DNA from: Paramacrobiotus metropolitanus
Lineage: Eukaryota > Tardigrada > Eutardigrada > Parachela > Macrobiotidae
DNA length: 64,000 bases
Direction: 5' to 3'
NCBI RefSeq assembly: GCF_019649055.1
Contig: NW_026570223.1
Coordinates: 1,178,001 to 1,242,000 of the forward strand
Shown here: in pieces, positions 46,681 through 59,470 of the stretch
Layout of the letters: every line of letters begins with the position of its first letter
Numbering within the stretch: position 1 is the stretch's first letter
Made by a program: the position numbers and the translations under genes
Notes under the pieces: generated by a model
What the model was told of the DNA's origin: nothing
The model's input: the letters and a program-made list of their open reading frames with translations, nothing else
Database searches by the model: none

Positions 46681-47460
46681 GATTGGTTTTTATGTTAAAA
46701 GCAGATGCTGAAAAACTTAAACTCGATAATGAACTGCACGAAATTTTCATAAAGAATCCGTATTTATATACAACGAAGCGCTGTTGACAATTTTACACAA
46801 CCTCCTACCGTCTGAAGTCTGTTTTGTGTGAGCTGGTTGTGGGCCTGATGATATGCGGACAGTAGACGATAAAGCGTACGAGTAGCTGTGATAAGCGATT
46901 AAAATCTCGCATGCTACTGTTGGAATGCTGCTAATTCGCATGCTGCTAATTCTAAATGTTTACTACGGTATTCAACGCTAGAAAGGATGTTTGGTGTAAG
47001 GTCAAAGTGTAGATGGCTCTAATCATATAAGTTATTTTCCCTTATGAATGTGAATATGCCTTATACATTCAAATGCACATTTACCTAGTCGCGTACATAT
47101 GTATTACATTGTCATTCTACAGGAGATGTTAATGGCACAGAAAAAGTAGTTGATAAACTATTATGGTTTCTTATTACTGTATTGTATGTTGGAAATTGCC
47201 AGCACATTACAGATCATTACATATATAATGGAATTTAGTAATTCCTACTTCATATTCCCCAGAATGCCAATTTGAAAATTACTTACCGATTTAATTTACG
47301 CAAGGTACTTATTAGTACGTATGTTGTTCCAGAGTTTACGCAGATACCGATATTTTTTTATGCGAATGTCGAGATATAACATATTGTATAGCATATGGTA
47401 GTGCAGCTCTGGCTATATATGCTGCTGATACAAAATAACTGGATTTGGTTTATTGCAGAA
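46681..47460. other. Intergenic, right arm
   Basis: 5' flank of the GM2-activator-like gene and upstream of a small ORF. No additional gene is supported. Confidence 0.5.
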
Positions 47461-47680
47461 AAAAACACAAAAATTAACGTCTACTAATCAGAACACCATC
47501 AAGTATGTCAGGCAAGTTGCAAAAGCAGAAACAAACGCTAGGACAGACGCCAAAGCGCTGTTAGCCGTTAACTTTTGGTCGATTGATAAAATCCATAACC
47601 GGTGGGGGACCTTGGCCTGTCCCTGCAATAATCAAGGATTGGATTATGGAAGAATTCACGTTACTCTAAAGGACATATAG
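47461..47680 (+). CDS. Putative terminal exon of an unknown small protein
   Basis: Open from a good acceptor (TTTATTGCAG at ~47,460) to TAG at 47,678-47,680, 72 codons, containing NTIKYVRQVAKAETNARTDA and NRWGTLACPCNNQGLDYGRI. The left arm keeps the same frame with mostly amino-acid-changing but no truncating differences in the core, which supports coding at the time of duplication. I found no convincing upstream exon or start. Family unknown. Confidence 0.35.
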
Positions 47681-48203
47681 TGGAAGTAAACTGGTTATGA
47701 TTATTTCACTGCAGTTAATTTTACGCAGTAAACATCGAACTCGGTGCACCAAATGCGCTGACCTTACATTTTTAAAGTGCAATAATTCTTGCTTACAAAG
47801 TAATATTTAAATTATCTAGAGTATGTCTCTGCGATATTTTTGTTCAAAGAAAAAGTACTACTTAATCTGTTTCAAGTGAATTGCGCATAAGAAATCCTAA
47901 TATCAAAAATATGGTTCATTCTATTGGTGTCACACAATGTGATCACTTATTTTAACGGCCATTAAATGATCATACAGAAAACAACAATCATGTTACTCGG
48001 CAGCACTGAATAATAAGATGAAGTTCGTATGACTAATGCGAATATTTTCAGAATCCATATCCACATATGCGGACGTTATAATTAACTGGGAAACTCATTA
48101 ACTCTCCGAAATATATAGCTTTAGGAAACACGTCATGTTTTTTTTATCCACATGTACAGCGCTGTATTACGTGCAGCGTATGCCAAAGTTAATTCTACTC
48201 TTA

Positions 48204-51200
48204 TCATGTTTTACCTGTTCCGGTTCCCGTTCCAGTCCCGGTACCGGTGCCGGTATTAGTGCCGGCTGTGCAACCTAAGGCGGTGGTAAGTGTTGTGGCG
48301 GTGCCGGTCCATTGGAATACATCGTTTCCTTGTGGTGTCAGTGTTTGTACCATCTGGTTGGTGCCGGTATTATCCAATCCAATAACCACTACGGAGTTGG
48401 TACCGCCGGTTCCTCGAACCTGTCAAGAAAGGTCATCATTGCTCCATAGACTGTGCGATTGTATGTAATTATTTGTGTTACTGTTGTTTTACTTTAGTTA
48501 TCAATATTAGTGCCGGATCAAAGCTTATATGCCGTTTACCATATATACACCGTTCCAGTTGCCGGTAATACCAGCCGTGACGCCGGTTCCGGTTGTGGGT
48601 GCCCTTTGCTGCTGGGTGTATTCGTTAACATACTGCCTTGCTGTATCTGAAAAGGGCAAATAACACTTTTTTACGTTAATTCGATCTAAGTTAGCCGATG
48701 TTTACAAGAAATATTACTAACACACAACGTTCATTGCAGTACAGTGCGAGATCACGTTAACTGTTACAGATACGTACTGCTGTAACGGTACCAAGCGTAC
48801 GGTCCAGTTTGCGAGCCGGCCCATTCGAATTCCGGATCGTTGGGTCCGAAACCCGTTATTGTGGCTGGCCTTTGTGGCAGTTGTGTACACGTTGCAGTTG
48901 TGGCGCCGGAGGCTCCCGAGCAGGAATAAAACTGATTAGCCTAAAAGTTAAAATACGTAATAAAATTATTATCATGGCGCATGCGTAGCTACGTGCTTCT
49001 CTTCATCTGTAGGAAGCCAGTGCGTTCTTTGATAATTTTCTTATACACTTCACTAAGAATCTCATATGTATTACCACTTTAACAGGTAATAGCTATCAAA
49101 ATAATAAAAAGTGTAAAAGCGGACATATTACTTCACAGTTTTACGTACTCTGCATATATTTGTACATATTCGCGAAATTCGTAATTACCTGTGTCTGCAC
49201 GTAAGTAGTAAAGCTCATCTGATCCGTCCACACGGCTGACACCGGTCCCGTTACACCGATCAGCATACTGCCAATGGTTCGCGATTGTGCTCCGGTAATC
49301 AGTCTCGTTGTCGGGCCGTCAACTTCGATCATACAGGCACCTACATAGCAGCATAACGTTGTTGCTTTAATCTGTAAAGGTCATACTCATCAATGTGTCG
49401 TTGTATAGTAATAAGATGTTACCAGAGAATAGATAGTATCGATTGTTGAAGAGCAGTGATGCTTCGTTGATCTGGGGTGGCGGGGTGGAGCAGAAGTTGA
49501 CCTGGCAGTTGGGTGACGGTGTCGTGGTCGTTGTGGTTGGTGTGGTCGTCGTCGTTGTCGTAGTCGTGGTTGTGACGCCGGTGCACTGCGCGGGGTTGCA
49601 CTGGGCAACATCTTGATTAAAAATACAAGGATTTATAGATTACATGGTACCGAGGGCTTCCATGCAGCAAATACTGGAAGTTTTTAAAGAGATGTAAGGA
49701 CAGCTTAGTATTAAAATACAAATAGACCCTGGTGTTTGCTTTATTGAAACTAATTCCAAAATTAACTTTGGAATTAGTTTCAATATACCTTAGTTTCCGT
49801 GTATTTACTTATTTGGTTCATTTGTAAAAATTTCAATGATTTGTCTCTTTCGAGATATAAGTCTGAGTAAAACAGATATCAGTACTTCGGCTTCTTCTAC
49901 AGTCGCTCAATTTTACCATGCATTTTTTAGAATAATTATCGCCGATGCAAGTTGCCGTACACGGCAAACGAATTTATCGTTTGTGTAAACTATTACAGCG
50001 CATTATAGTAGTTCATTGCCGGTTTGTGGCCGGGGCAAATATATTATTAATTTTGGTGTCGCCGCTTCGATAATGATGCAGTGCATCCATTTATTTCAAT
50101 AAGAAGCTATAAAAATACATCTACATTAAATCTTAACTGAAATTTGTACCAGATTAACCGTATTTGTGACAGAATGTATGCGATGCCAATTTTATTTTAT
50201 GCTTGTTAAATATTCGTGCAATGTTTGTGTACAATATTCGTACAACGTACATAACATTACAGTATTTAATTTTCAGTAGTTGCTACAATGTAGAGCATTA
50301 CCGTGTACCGTGATAAATAATGGACTTACAAACATTGGTGGTATCACATCGGAGTCCACACTGGTAGGTGATGTTCAGCAGTGTGCAGTCGGTGGCACTG
50401 ATCTGACTCAGTCTGGGAATACAGGGCATGGGCGCAGAAGCCGGTAGTGTGAAAGCGGTTCCAGTAGCAGCGAAGTCAGCGGGCTGATTATGCTGCAAAG
50501 GAATAAACAACGCGCCATTGACGTCATAAGCCGAAGAATTCCGCTGTGTCAAGATTACTAATCGTATTCTTACCGTAATGCTGCAGTAATCATAAGGATA
50601 ACTCTTCCAGTACGCTTCTTGTTCGCTGTACTTGCGGTAAGCTGCCTGCAATTCGAAAGGTCACCATGATGACTGTTCACATGGATTGGCGCATTATTCT
50701 CATCCGCTTGATTATTAACCTTTTAATTTGCTTAGTTACATGAAGATTCACCTGTTCACTGCATTTTTCTATCGAAACGTTATTGGAAAAACAATTTCCT
50801 TATTTAATAGCACGATTAAGAACGTTACTAATTAGGCAGTAATTCTTAAAGTTAGCTTCATTTCCTCAAAATGTACCGGTACGGTCAGCGCTGAATCGGG
50901 TTGCACCGTAATGAAACTATCACGATCACCACGTTCGTGCTCGTTACGCTTGCCCATGGTGTTGACAATGTAGCGCGCTATACACCTAGGATCGGTGCTA
51001 CAGCGCGTCAGGGTGTCGCGTGCCAAGGAGACAGCCTGCTCATATGTTCCGGTGGGCGCCCTCATCCAGCGACCGGGCATACTGGATGAGTATGCGGCCG
51101 TTCCGCTACAAATCGGGAATACAATAGATAAATTCCATCCTATACCTACGCGGGTTATTACTTGGACATACGGCGTATTTTTTGCGGAAGCACTTTTCAT

Positions 51201-51861
51201 TAACTTGGAAACAAAAGGTCACCTCGTAAACGAGTACAATTTGCAACGTTCGTTATGAAAATCTATCACAGGAGATGAACGAATATTTGCGAAAACATTA
51301 CTGGTTTTAAAATGCGAAGCCTTACGCAATTAGCTTGAAGTTGTTCACTTACGTGCCAGTGGGAATAGTGAATCGAATTTTAAATTCTGTGGAAGTACAT
51401 GGTACCGGCGCGAAAACCAAACAGCCTTGCAGTGCTCCAGTAGTGCCGGCTAGAATCGCAATGGCACTATTGACGGCTGACTGTTCTACCGTGGCTGTAA
51501 AGGAAAAGGTAGAATGATTATGAATATTCCCTTGGTTTAATTTAACCAAACGGTCATGTAATACTGTACTTTTTCTATTTGTAGACAAAGCGACATTAAA
51601 TTATTCGCTTCTTACTTAGCTGAGAATCAAAGCAGTAAGGAATACGAGTCTTATCCCAACGTCCATACTCTGGATTGACATTCGTCGTTCCTAGAAAACG
51701 ATATAAATTAATAACGATATGTACGATATGAACATTCCTAGCGATACGAATTAATAAACGCATTTCATGTTATCAATAATTTTAATTAATTTGATCCACA
51801 AACCGTGTGTAAATGAAATCCCTATTATGAGTAATAAAACCACCGCTAACGACATTGCCAT
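48204..51861 (-). CDS. Secreted astacin-like pseudo-metalloprotease with one hemopexin-like module
   Basis: Eleven exons: 51,861-51,804, 51,690-51,616, 51,494-51,353, 51,105-50,877, 50,645-50,574, 50,492-50,330, 49,611-49,423, 49,340-49,189, 48,940-48,778, 48,646-48,540 and 48,419-48,204 (reading into intron-like sequence to TGA); ~521 residues. Signal peptide MAMSLAVVLLLIIGISFTHG, then astacin-type RWDKTRIPYCFD, an early TC-like segment and the motif region RYIVNTMGKRNEHERGDRD (residues 136-154). In active astacins this is HExxHxxGxxHExxRxDRD; the His ligands at 136, 140 and 146 are Arg, Asn and Asn, and the catalytic Glu is Tyr137. The Met-turn (SIMHY) is SIT. After a Thr-run linker comes a module ending FQWTGTATTLTTALGC and a Gly-Thr tail. 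Probably a non-enzymatic extracellular protein. An exon beyond 48,215 cannot be excluded. Confidence 0.8.
49742..49785. repeat. 19-bp perfect hairpin with 6-nt loop
   Basis: TATTGAAACTAATTCCAAA at 49,742-49,760 and its exact complement at 49,767-49,785, inside intron 6 of the astacin-like gene. Confidence 0.85.
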
Positions 51862-53980
51862 TATAGGTTTAATTTGGGCAGCTCGGTTACCAACAGTAAT
51901 ATTGAACCGGGAGCACGTAAAGCTACTGCAAGATATTTTCAGCTAACATTGCCGGAAACCTTTTCGGCATCAGGGTTGTTTTATATTTTCTCGGCTACTA
52001 AAGGAATAAGAAAAGCCTTGACCAATGCACAGCACAGCGATTTCAAAGCAGAATTATCGTCGTAAGAGATACGCTGATGTATCATAATGAATAATTGTCG
52101 ATTGTCCAGGTAGGTTATTATAACGCGGATTACGTATAGACTGCCGCGATTTTCATACCTTTGAGATGAACTGTTTTACAATCAGCAAAAACAATTTCAA
52201 AATAATTATGCTGCCGGTTACCAACTATTGCGGACGCCGCAATGTCAGTATATGGTCCTGTTAACTGGAGATGACGTAAAAACTGCGTAAAGGTATGGTA
52301 ATTTAAATTTCCACGTTTTGACTACAAATTCATCGTAAACCGGAAGAAAAGTTAGTTTAGTGTTCAGAAAATTTAGTTTTCCCTGGTGTAAACAGTACTT
52401 CGTCATTGTTATTGCATTGAAAGGACCTACCGCCCATATCATATTCTACACAGCAGAAGATTACGTACCGTTTATATTATAAATATTGTACAACTGTACA
52501 TAAGGTAGTAAAACAAACGTTGTTAGTCTAAATTGCTTTTATTGCTCCTTGACTCCTGTCCATGTTGTTAAATTGGATATGCAACTCTGACTCACAATCA
52601 AGTAAGTACAGACTGTAACAGCGATGTGCGATTAATTCAACGGTATAGCGCGCTCGTATTCAACGGTATAGCGCACGCTGATATCTATATACACACAGTG
52701 CCGTATTAGTGACCACTGGCAATCGTTTGCTTATCACATTTGTCTGCATGCAGTTGTCCTGCAACAATAACTTTCGGCCGCAGAAAAAGGAAAAGAATAT
52801 CTATTTCATGGGGCATCCATTTTCGCTACTGGACAGTGGTCACTTCGGTGACCACCAAAACACAACCAGTTGAAAGCCCATAAAAGGTTGTCTTAGACTA
52901 CCAATCTGCAGAATGTTGCGACTTACACTGAGTTTACTAGGAAATTTTGTATAATGGCTGTAATGTACCCCATTGCCCGTTGTTGTCAAAATGATACCAT
53001 GTTTTTTAAAATATCACCAGCGGTCATCCATTTCACGTATTACAAAAATATAAGTTGTGTCAGGTAACACATAGAGTCAACTACCTAACCCATTTATTTA
53101 GATTTTTTCGCATCACGCGGATGGCCAGGAGGTGTTAGCGACCTCCGGTCACCCGTGGTATAAAAAAATGGCCGACTTTGGTGGCCACTGGCGAGTGCAT
53201 GTTAGACTTATACTTAGTGGTCAAGTTTTGTAAAATGGACCTCAACATCTTAACTCGCTAATAAAACTGAAAAATCCAAATTCCCATGCTACGTTCAGGT
53301 ACAGGAGCAAAAGTCCTCTACGGTATCACTTTGATATCAATGGGAAGAAACAGGTTAATGCAGCTATTTGTCTTGGAGATTACATTTACAGAGTGCACTT
53401 ACGTGAGTTTAAAGTCACTTTAACTGAAAGCGGAGAATCTGACAAATTAACGTACTCGTGATAATTTAATAAGTGCCACAAACAGTGTCCTTGAAAACAA
53501 TCCACGATACAAGTTTAATATATCTGTAGAAACGGTTCTCATTGCATTAAACACACTGATCCGGGGCATGTACAGAGTATACAGCTTCAGTTTTAATTAT
53601 TGGTCTGCTTATTAAGTTGTTATATACCATATGTTTGTCAAAGATAATTTAAAAACACCATATTTTTATGGTAGCTTGCGTGCAAACGACGCTTGGCACA
53701 TAATAGCATTAGCGGAAAACTGCACCAAACTTTGCAGTTTAGAAATCCCGAATTTACGAAAAACAGACAAAGAAGAACAACAACAGCTATCATGAGCAAT
53801 CAGGGCGACAGCAAAGCAAACAACTAACTAGAAAAATAGAGTCGATAATCAACATATACCACGGCAAATTACACGACGGTGTAATTCTTGTCACATCCCT
53901 CGATAGCCAGCAAATCATACTGTGCTTATGGTTAACATTTTCTGGATAGGTCCAACCAGTTGTGTAGCCGCAAATTATTA
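51862..53980. other. Intergenic spanning the outer edge of the right arm
   Basis: Similarity to the left arm ends near 52,210. Beyond it, 52,690-53,200 contains repeated short blocks around CCACTGGC, possibly an old element, but no clear ends. No gene or RNA is supported. Confidence 0.5.
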
Positions 53981-56900
53981 TTAGCCGCTTCCTGTTGGAC
54001 AAGCTAAAGCTGTGCCTAACGGAACTGCTGCAGCGCTCCACTGGAAGGTGTCCGCTGCTGTAGATGTCATCTGCTGCACATACTGGACACCGGTGCCGTC
54101 CACACCAATAACATTGACTGTGTTTTGCGCGGTACCACTACCGTCGCTCCTGACCTACAACATGGTAAATATGCGTGTAAAGGTCATCAGTAACTATTAA
54201 AGACAATTTCGATACTTTATACCGTGGATACGCCGATATTTCCACGTTACATATGAAAGCAGATTGTGATAAGATTTACCATGTACGCCGCATTCCAGTT
54301 CCCGGTAATTGTTGCTGTGATGCCGGTCGCCGTTGCTGGCGCCTTCTGCTGTTGTGTGTATTCGTTGACGTATTGTTTTCCGGTGTCTAAATTAAATGGT
54401 AACCAAATTGGTAATAGTATAGTTAGGCAAAATAGTAGCAAGTAGTGTTCCTTACTGCTCCATCGGTAGATGGCGTACGGTCCCGTGGATGATTGCGCCC
54501 ATTCAAATTCCAAATCGGTTGGCCCGTAGCCAGTGATAGTGGGCGGTCGGCCGCTGGCCACCTGCGAACATGTGGCTGATGTGGCCGTGGCGGAGGTGGC
54601 CGTGCAGGCGTAGAACTGGCTAGACTAATGCAGATCGAACAACCGTCAACAGTAGTAACACTTACAGAGTACTATTCTGATTTTGATGGTATATTGTAAT
54701 AATAAAATTAATATATTTCGGAATTCTTAGCTTATTACCTGTGTTTGTACGTATGTAGTTTGGGTCATCTGATCCGTCCAGACGGCGGCTACCGGCCCGG
54801 TTACACCAACTAGCATACTGGTAATAGACACACCGTTAGCTGGATTGACCGCTGTCACGAGTTTATTTGTCCGGTCCACTTCCACCATACAAGTGCCTGC
54901 AAGTTTAAACAAATGTACCGAGAGTACCGAAGTAGGGGAATAATTTGAATATACCGGAGAACATGTAGTATTTGCCATTGTACAAAATGGACGCTTCGTT
55001 AATAGTCGGCGGCGGATTGGAGCAAAAGTTCACCGAACACGGTGTGGTCGTACCCGTCCCCCCGGATGTCCCGGAACAACCGAGAGCCGTGGCAAAGGGC
55101 TGGCTGGTGCCCGCCCACTGAAATGTATCGGCTGTACCGGTGTAGGTCATCTGCTGCACCACCGTATTACTGCTGCTATCCAGCCCGATGACGTTAACGG
55201 CATTCGGCGTTGTGCCAGCGCCAGTTTTGACCTTAAAAATCATAATATGTGACAAGTGGCAACTGTTATCGATGGTGAATATCCAACGTGTTGTGCAGAA
55301 ACAAACGATTTATGTATTTTACCAAATATGCTCCAAGCCAGTTTCCGCTGATTGTCGCCGTCACACCAGTGCCGGTTGTTGGCGCTTTCTGTTGCTGGCT
55401 GTATTCATTGACGTATTGCTTAGCCGTATCTGGAATAAGACATATCTGTAGCATACGCTTTACAGATCTGTCAAGGTATTTTAATTATTGCAGTTTATGT
55501 ACTGCTATAACGGTAGATGGCGTACGGCCCCGTTCCGGTACCGGACCATTCGAACTCCAGATCATTGGCCGTGTAGGGTGTAATGGTGGCCGGGCGTCCT
55601 TGGGTTACTTGGGTACATGTTGCTGTCGTGGCCGTAGTGGCGCCCACGCATGAATAAAATTGGCCAGCCTATTAAAGATCACATTATTAGACAGAAGTTA
55701 CCGGAAATATGCAGTACTAAAATAGCCAGCGTAGAAAATCGTATTGTTAAACAGAAATTATCAGAAATATGTGATCAGCTTATTAAGGTCACGATATTTA
55801 AAACGAAGCGTCGGAAGCAAAAGTACAAAATAACAGAAGCATCCTAAAAAAATGTTGTACCTGCGTCTGGACAAATGTGGTGCCGCTCATTTGATCCGTC
55901 CATACCGCCGCTACCGGTCCCGTAACGCCGACGAGAATACTGTTGATGGTCACACCGTTCGTGTTTGTCGGTGTGACCATCTTGGTGGTGGCGTCCACCT
56001 CAATCATACATGTGCCTACATTCCGTATAACCATCCGTTAGTGAGAGATAAGCTGGAAGGCTATCAAAATTCTTGTACCAGAGAACACATAGTATTTATT
56101 ATTGAAGAGCACGGACGCTTCGTTGATGGCTGGTGTTGGCGTGGCGCAGAAATTGACCGTGCAGGGCGTGGTAGTACCAGTGCCGCCGGTTCCAGTGCCG
56201 CCGGTGCCGGTACACTGCGACGTAGTGCACTGTGCCACATCTGCAGGTGCATACAATAAGAAATTAAGATGGTGTTATATTATTGCTATACCTATGATAA
56301 ATTAGTGATTAATTTCTAGAAAGCTAAACTGATCATTCCGAACGGTCGTTCAAAACACTTATGTGTACAGTTACGAGTATTTAATGTGCGTTGTCTGCAA
56401 TTAATTTTAAGGTTTACAGTTAGATTTTATTAAACTACGCTTTTTTTAAGAGTAGTACTGGATAATTATACTTAGTATGGGTGTACAGACTAATAAAGAC
56501 TTACACAAGTTTGACGCATCGCAAGCGATGTTGCACTGGTACATGATATTCAGCCATTGGCAGTCCGTGGCGCTGATCATATTCAGTTTCGGGATACAAC
56601 CAGGTGTCGTGGTTATGGTGGTCATGGTAAAAGCGTTACCCGTTGTCGCAAAATCAGCGGGTTGATTATGCTAGAAACCGTGAGGAATATTTATAACGAA
56701 TTTTTTAACGTAAATATCCCAGGCAATATTTCCGTACCGTGATACTACAGTAATCATAGGCATAATAGCCCCAGTATGCTTCCGATTGGTTGTATTTGCG
56801 GTATGCTGCCTGGAATGTTAGCGATAATGAAGTGCAGCATATTATAAAGTGCAATAAAGTTTAGTTTTGCTCTTCAGTGTTTCCGAAACCATGCATAACG

Positions 56901-58116
56901 GAGAAAACATATTGCTGGAAATGGCCGAGTAAGTATAGCACAATTTGCGTATTACTACACGTTAAACGCACCGGTACGCTGAGCTGACTATCCGGAGCTA
57001 CTGTAATAAACGAGTCACGGTCACCCCGCTCATGTTCGTTGCGCTTCCCCAGAGAATTGACAATGTAACGCAGGATGCAGCGCGCTGTTGTACTGCAGGC
57101 GGTGGCGTCACGGGCTAGGTAGACTGGCTGCTCAGCGGTCGTCGAGGGAGCACGTACCCAACGACCCGGCATACTGGACGAATAGGCGCTTACTCCTCTA
57201 CAGACACAAAATCACTTTAACTGGCACCCAAAACAATTTAAAATCACGAGAGAACAACCTCTATAAACATACAATCACTTAATACCGGCATTAAAGTAAT
57301 TCAAAAATCACTTAAGTGCTACTGTGCTTGGCTGAACACAATACACGTCAACACGTTAAATATAGTAAATACAGTATGTCTGCACGTTAATTTTTTTGAA
57401 GGACTGAATACCATCATAACATACCATATTGCAGAGTTATACGAAGAATTATAAATTTTCTACTGAATACAGTAGACAATTTTGAGATACTTTGATTCGT
57501 GTTGGAAAATGTTTTTACAGAACCTACGTGCCAGTGGGAATGGTAAAGCGAATCTTAAAATCCGTCGTTGACGTACACGGCACCGCCGTAAAGGTGATAC
57601 AGCTCTTCATGCCTCCGGTGGTCCCCGATAAGAGAGCGATGGCGGCGTTAATAGCCGTCGTTTCCGTAGAAGCTGATAACGGCAGCATTCGATAAGTAAG
57701 GGCTGACCATTCTGTCAAATACCGTGAGAGACCTTACTCATTTGCGGATCGATACAGTACGGGATGCGGGATTTATCCCAGCGCGAATAATCCGGATTGG
57801 AGTTGGTTGTTGCTACATGCATGAAATACGCAATGTTAGTACATTGTCACCTAATACAACACTTTAATAAAAGTAAAATCCTGTTATGATCTTGTTCGAA
57901 TGTAGATCTTATCACTTCGAGTTTAATACAAAACATATACAGCTGCGCACAATTATTTTTTGCTGTTTCTATCTATACGGTGCAACGTAAAAGCAGTAAA
58001 CGTAAGACTTTAAAGTAAAGATTAAATAGGCATTGTATGTGTACATATTTATGTTTATTTTTACCATAAACGAATAAACTCCTTAACAGAAGCAATAAAA
58101 CTATTTGCGGAGCCAT
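53981..58116 (-). CDS. Secreted astacin-like pseudo-metalloprotease with two hemopexin-like modules
   Basis: Fifteen exons, all phases consistent: 58,116-58,065, 57,812-57,738, 57,672-57,528, 57,197-56,972, 56,809-56,738, 56,670-56,505, 56,240-56,079, 56,015-55,861, 55,668-55,503, 55,429-55,323, 55,231-54,955, 54,896-54,739, 54,624-54,456, 54,386-54,280 and 54,154-53,981; 736 residues. Signal peptide MAPQIVLLLLLRSLFVY. Astacin fold at about 20-250, with RYIVNSLGKRNEHERGDRD (134-152) lacking all zinc His. Two ~190-residue modules follow, each with VNFC..P.P.INEAS, GVTGPVAAVWTDQM, LEFEW..T/S.TGPYAIYR, QYVNEY.QQQKAP and a final Cys after TAL. First and last Cys per module and four short blade-like units recall hemopexin propellers. 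It lies tandem to, and on the same strand as, the right-arm gene. Confidence 0.85.
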
Positions 58117-59470
58117 TTTTAGACAAATTCTAAACAATATAATCGGCTGCGACGTATAACGTGGCCCACAGGAGCAGCTGTACGCATAATATCTTAACCA
58201 GTGCCATAAAACCATTGTCCGCTATACCTTTTATATGTTTGTCTTATTGAAGAGAATTCTTGAAAAATCTACGACTTGGCGAATTTTAAATAATTACTAA
58301 TTATGATGTGAGGAGAATATACGCTGACGTACGTGCTCAGTAAGTGCTTAATGTGTTTCCGTTCCAGCTGGGCTGTCTGAAATTCGGATAATCATTAACT
58401 GATCACGTGTACAGAAAATTGATGTAGCAGTTTTTATAAATCTGCAGAATGAACAGTCGATAGTATGTAATCAACATATCGTAGACACATAAATTATGGA
58501 ATTTTCCTGCAAATGTCCTCCTTTTCAAACCAAAAGATGGCATACTGACCGCTTCAGATAATATTGATTTTTCTCTTTGTATGATTATTCTGCATTTTGA
58601 AAACATCTGCATTCTTGAATAATTAATATTATCACTAGATTATCAATGAATCAGATCTGCCATGTTTTGTTATATTTTCTCCTTGCTTAATAACATTTCA
58701 TTTGCGTTTACAAAGAAGTTTAATTTTTTTAGTATTGCATGATTAATTAAAGTAATAATACTTCAAAAATGCGTGAACTGGTAAAATATTTGTTTAATGA
58801 AGTGGAGGCATTTTTTGAGTCAAATGTGAAGTACAGTAAGCCATAGTATTATACAAGTCTGCTGTGACAGCACCAAGTCAAGTACCGGTATTGGCATTTG
58901 TAGAATTTGTATTATTTCATAACAGACACCAAGTCTACATGCATCACTTTCCCACGTTGCGTACACTGTACGCCATTTATACTCATAAGAATAACGCGTA
59001 AAACAGAGAATTTGTTGTCGCTCTTTTTATTACGTTGTGCAACCGCAGCTGATATATTGTGCGGTTGTGTTGAAAAATAATAACATTGAAATATTTTCTA
59101 CCTGGCAATATCCGTGCTAATACTGATGACGATAGCGCTTGTGATATTGATGTTCCAGGAGCAAAAATTTAACGAAGACACACGACAAAGAGCCGAATAA
59201 ATCTCACCAGATTTATTTTCGTTTAATACTACAGCGGTTTACCTGTAATCGCATGATGTTGCGGATTTTCGTGCTTAAATTGATTTATAATTTAGTTGAT
59301 ATGCATAACGAGGATTCGGTGCTGAACAAAACTTGTACTATTAAATTTTGATACAGAAATTATAATTTACAACCAAGATATCAATCGTTATCAACCAACG
59401 CTGAAATTGTAGTAAACCTAGCGGAGTGTCACGTTATCGTTTTCGTTGATTCTGCATCCTGCTGCTCATT
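58117..59470. other. Divergent intergenic region
   Basis: Lies between the start of the two-module astacin-like gene (minus) and the SLC26 gene (plus). A second hydrophobic start-like ORF on the minus strand begins at 58,207 (MALVKILCVQLLLWATLYVA) but joins exon 2 in the wrong phase, so I did not use it. No other gene seen. Confidence 0.5.

Larger units (their letters stand above)
32735..52210. repeat. Right arm of the ~20 kb inverted duplication
   Basis: Inverse partner of 9,450-29,635. Here the genes keep open frames and complete exon sets. None of the four left-arm foldback elements is present, so this arm shows the empty sites. Confidence 0.9.

Noticed and set aside
50877-51105. Active astacin protease
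   Set aside because: The residues at the zinc-ligand positions are Arg, Asn and Asn, and the catalytic Glu is replaced, so peptidase activity is not supported.
58136-58207. Alternative signal-peptide-like start for the two-module gene
   Set aside because: Its donor gives phase 0, while exon 2 needs phase 1. The start at 58,116 fits.
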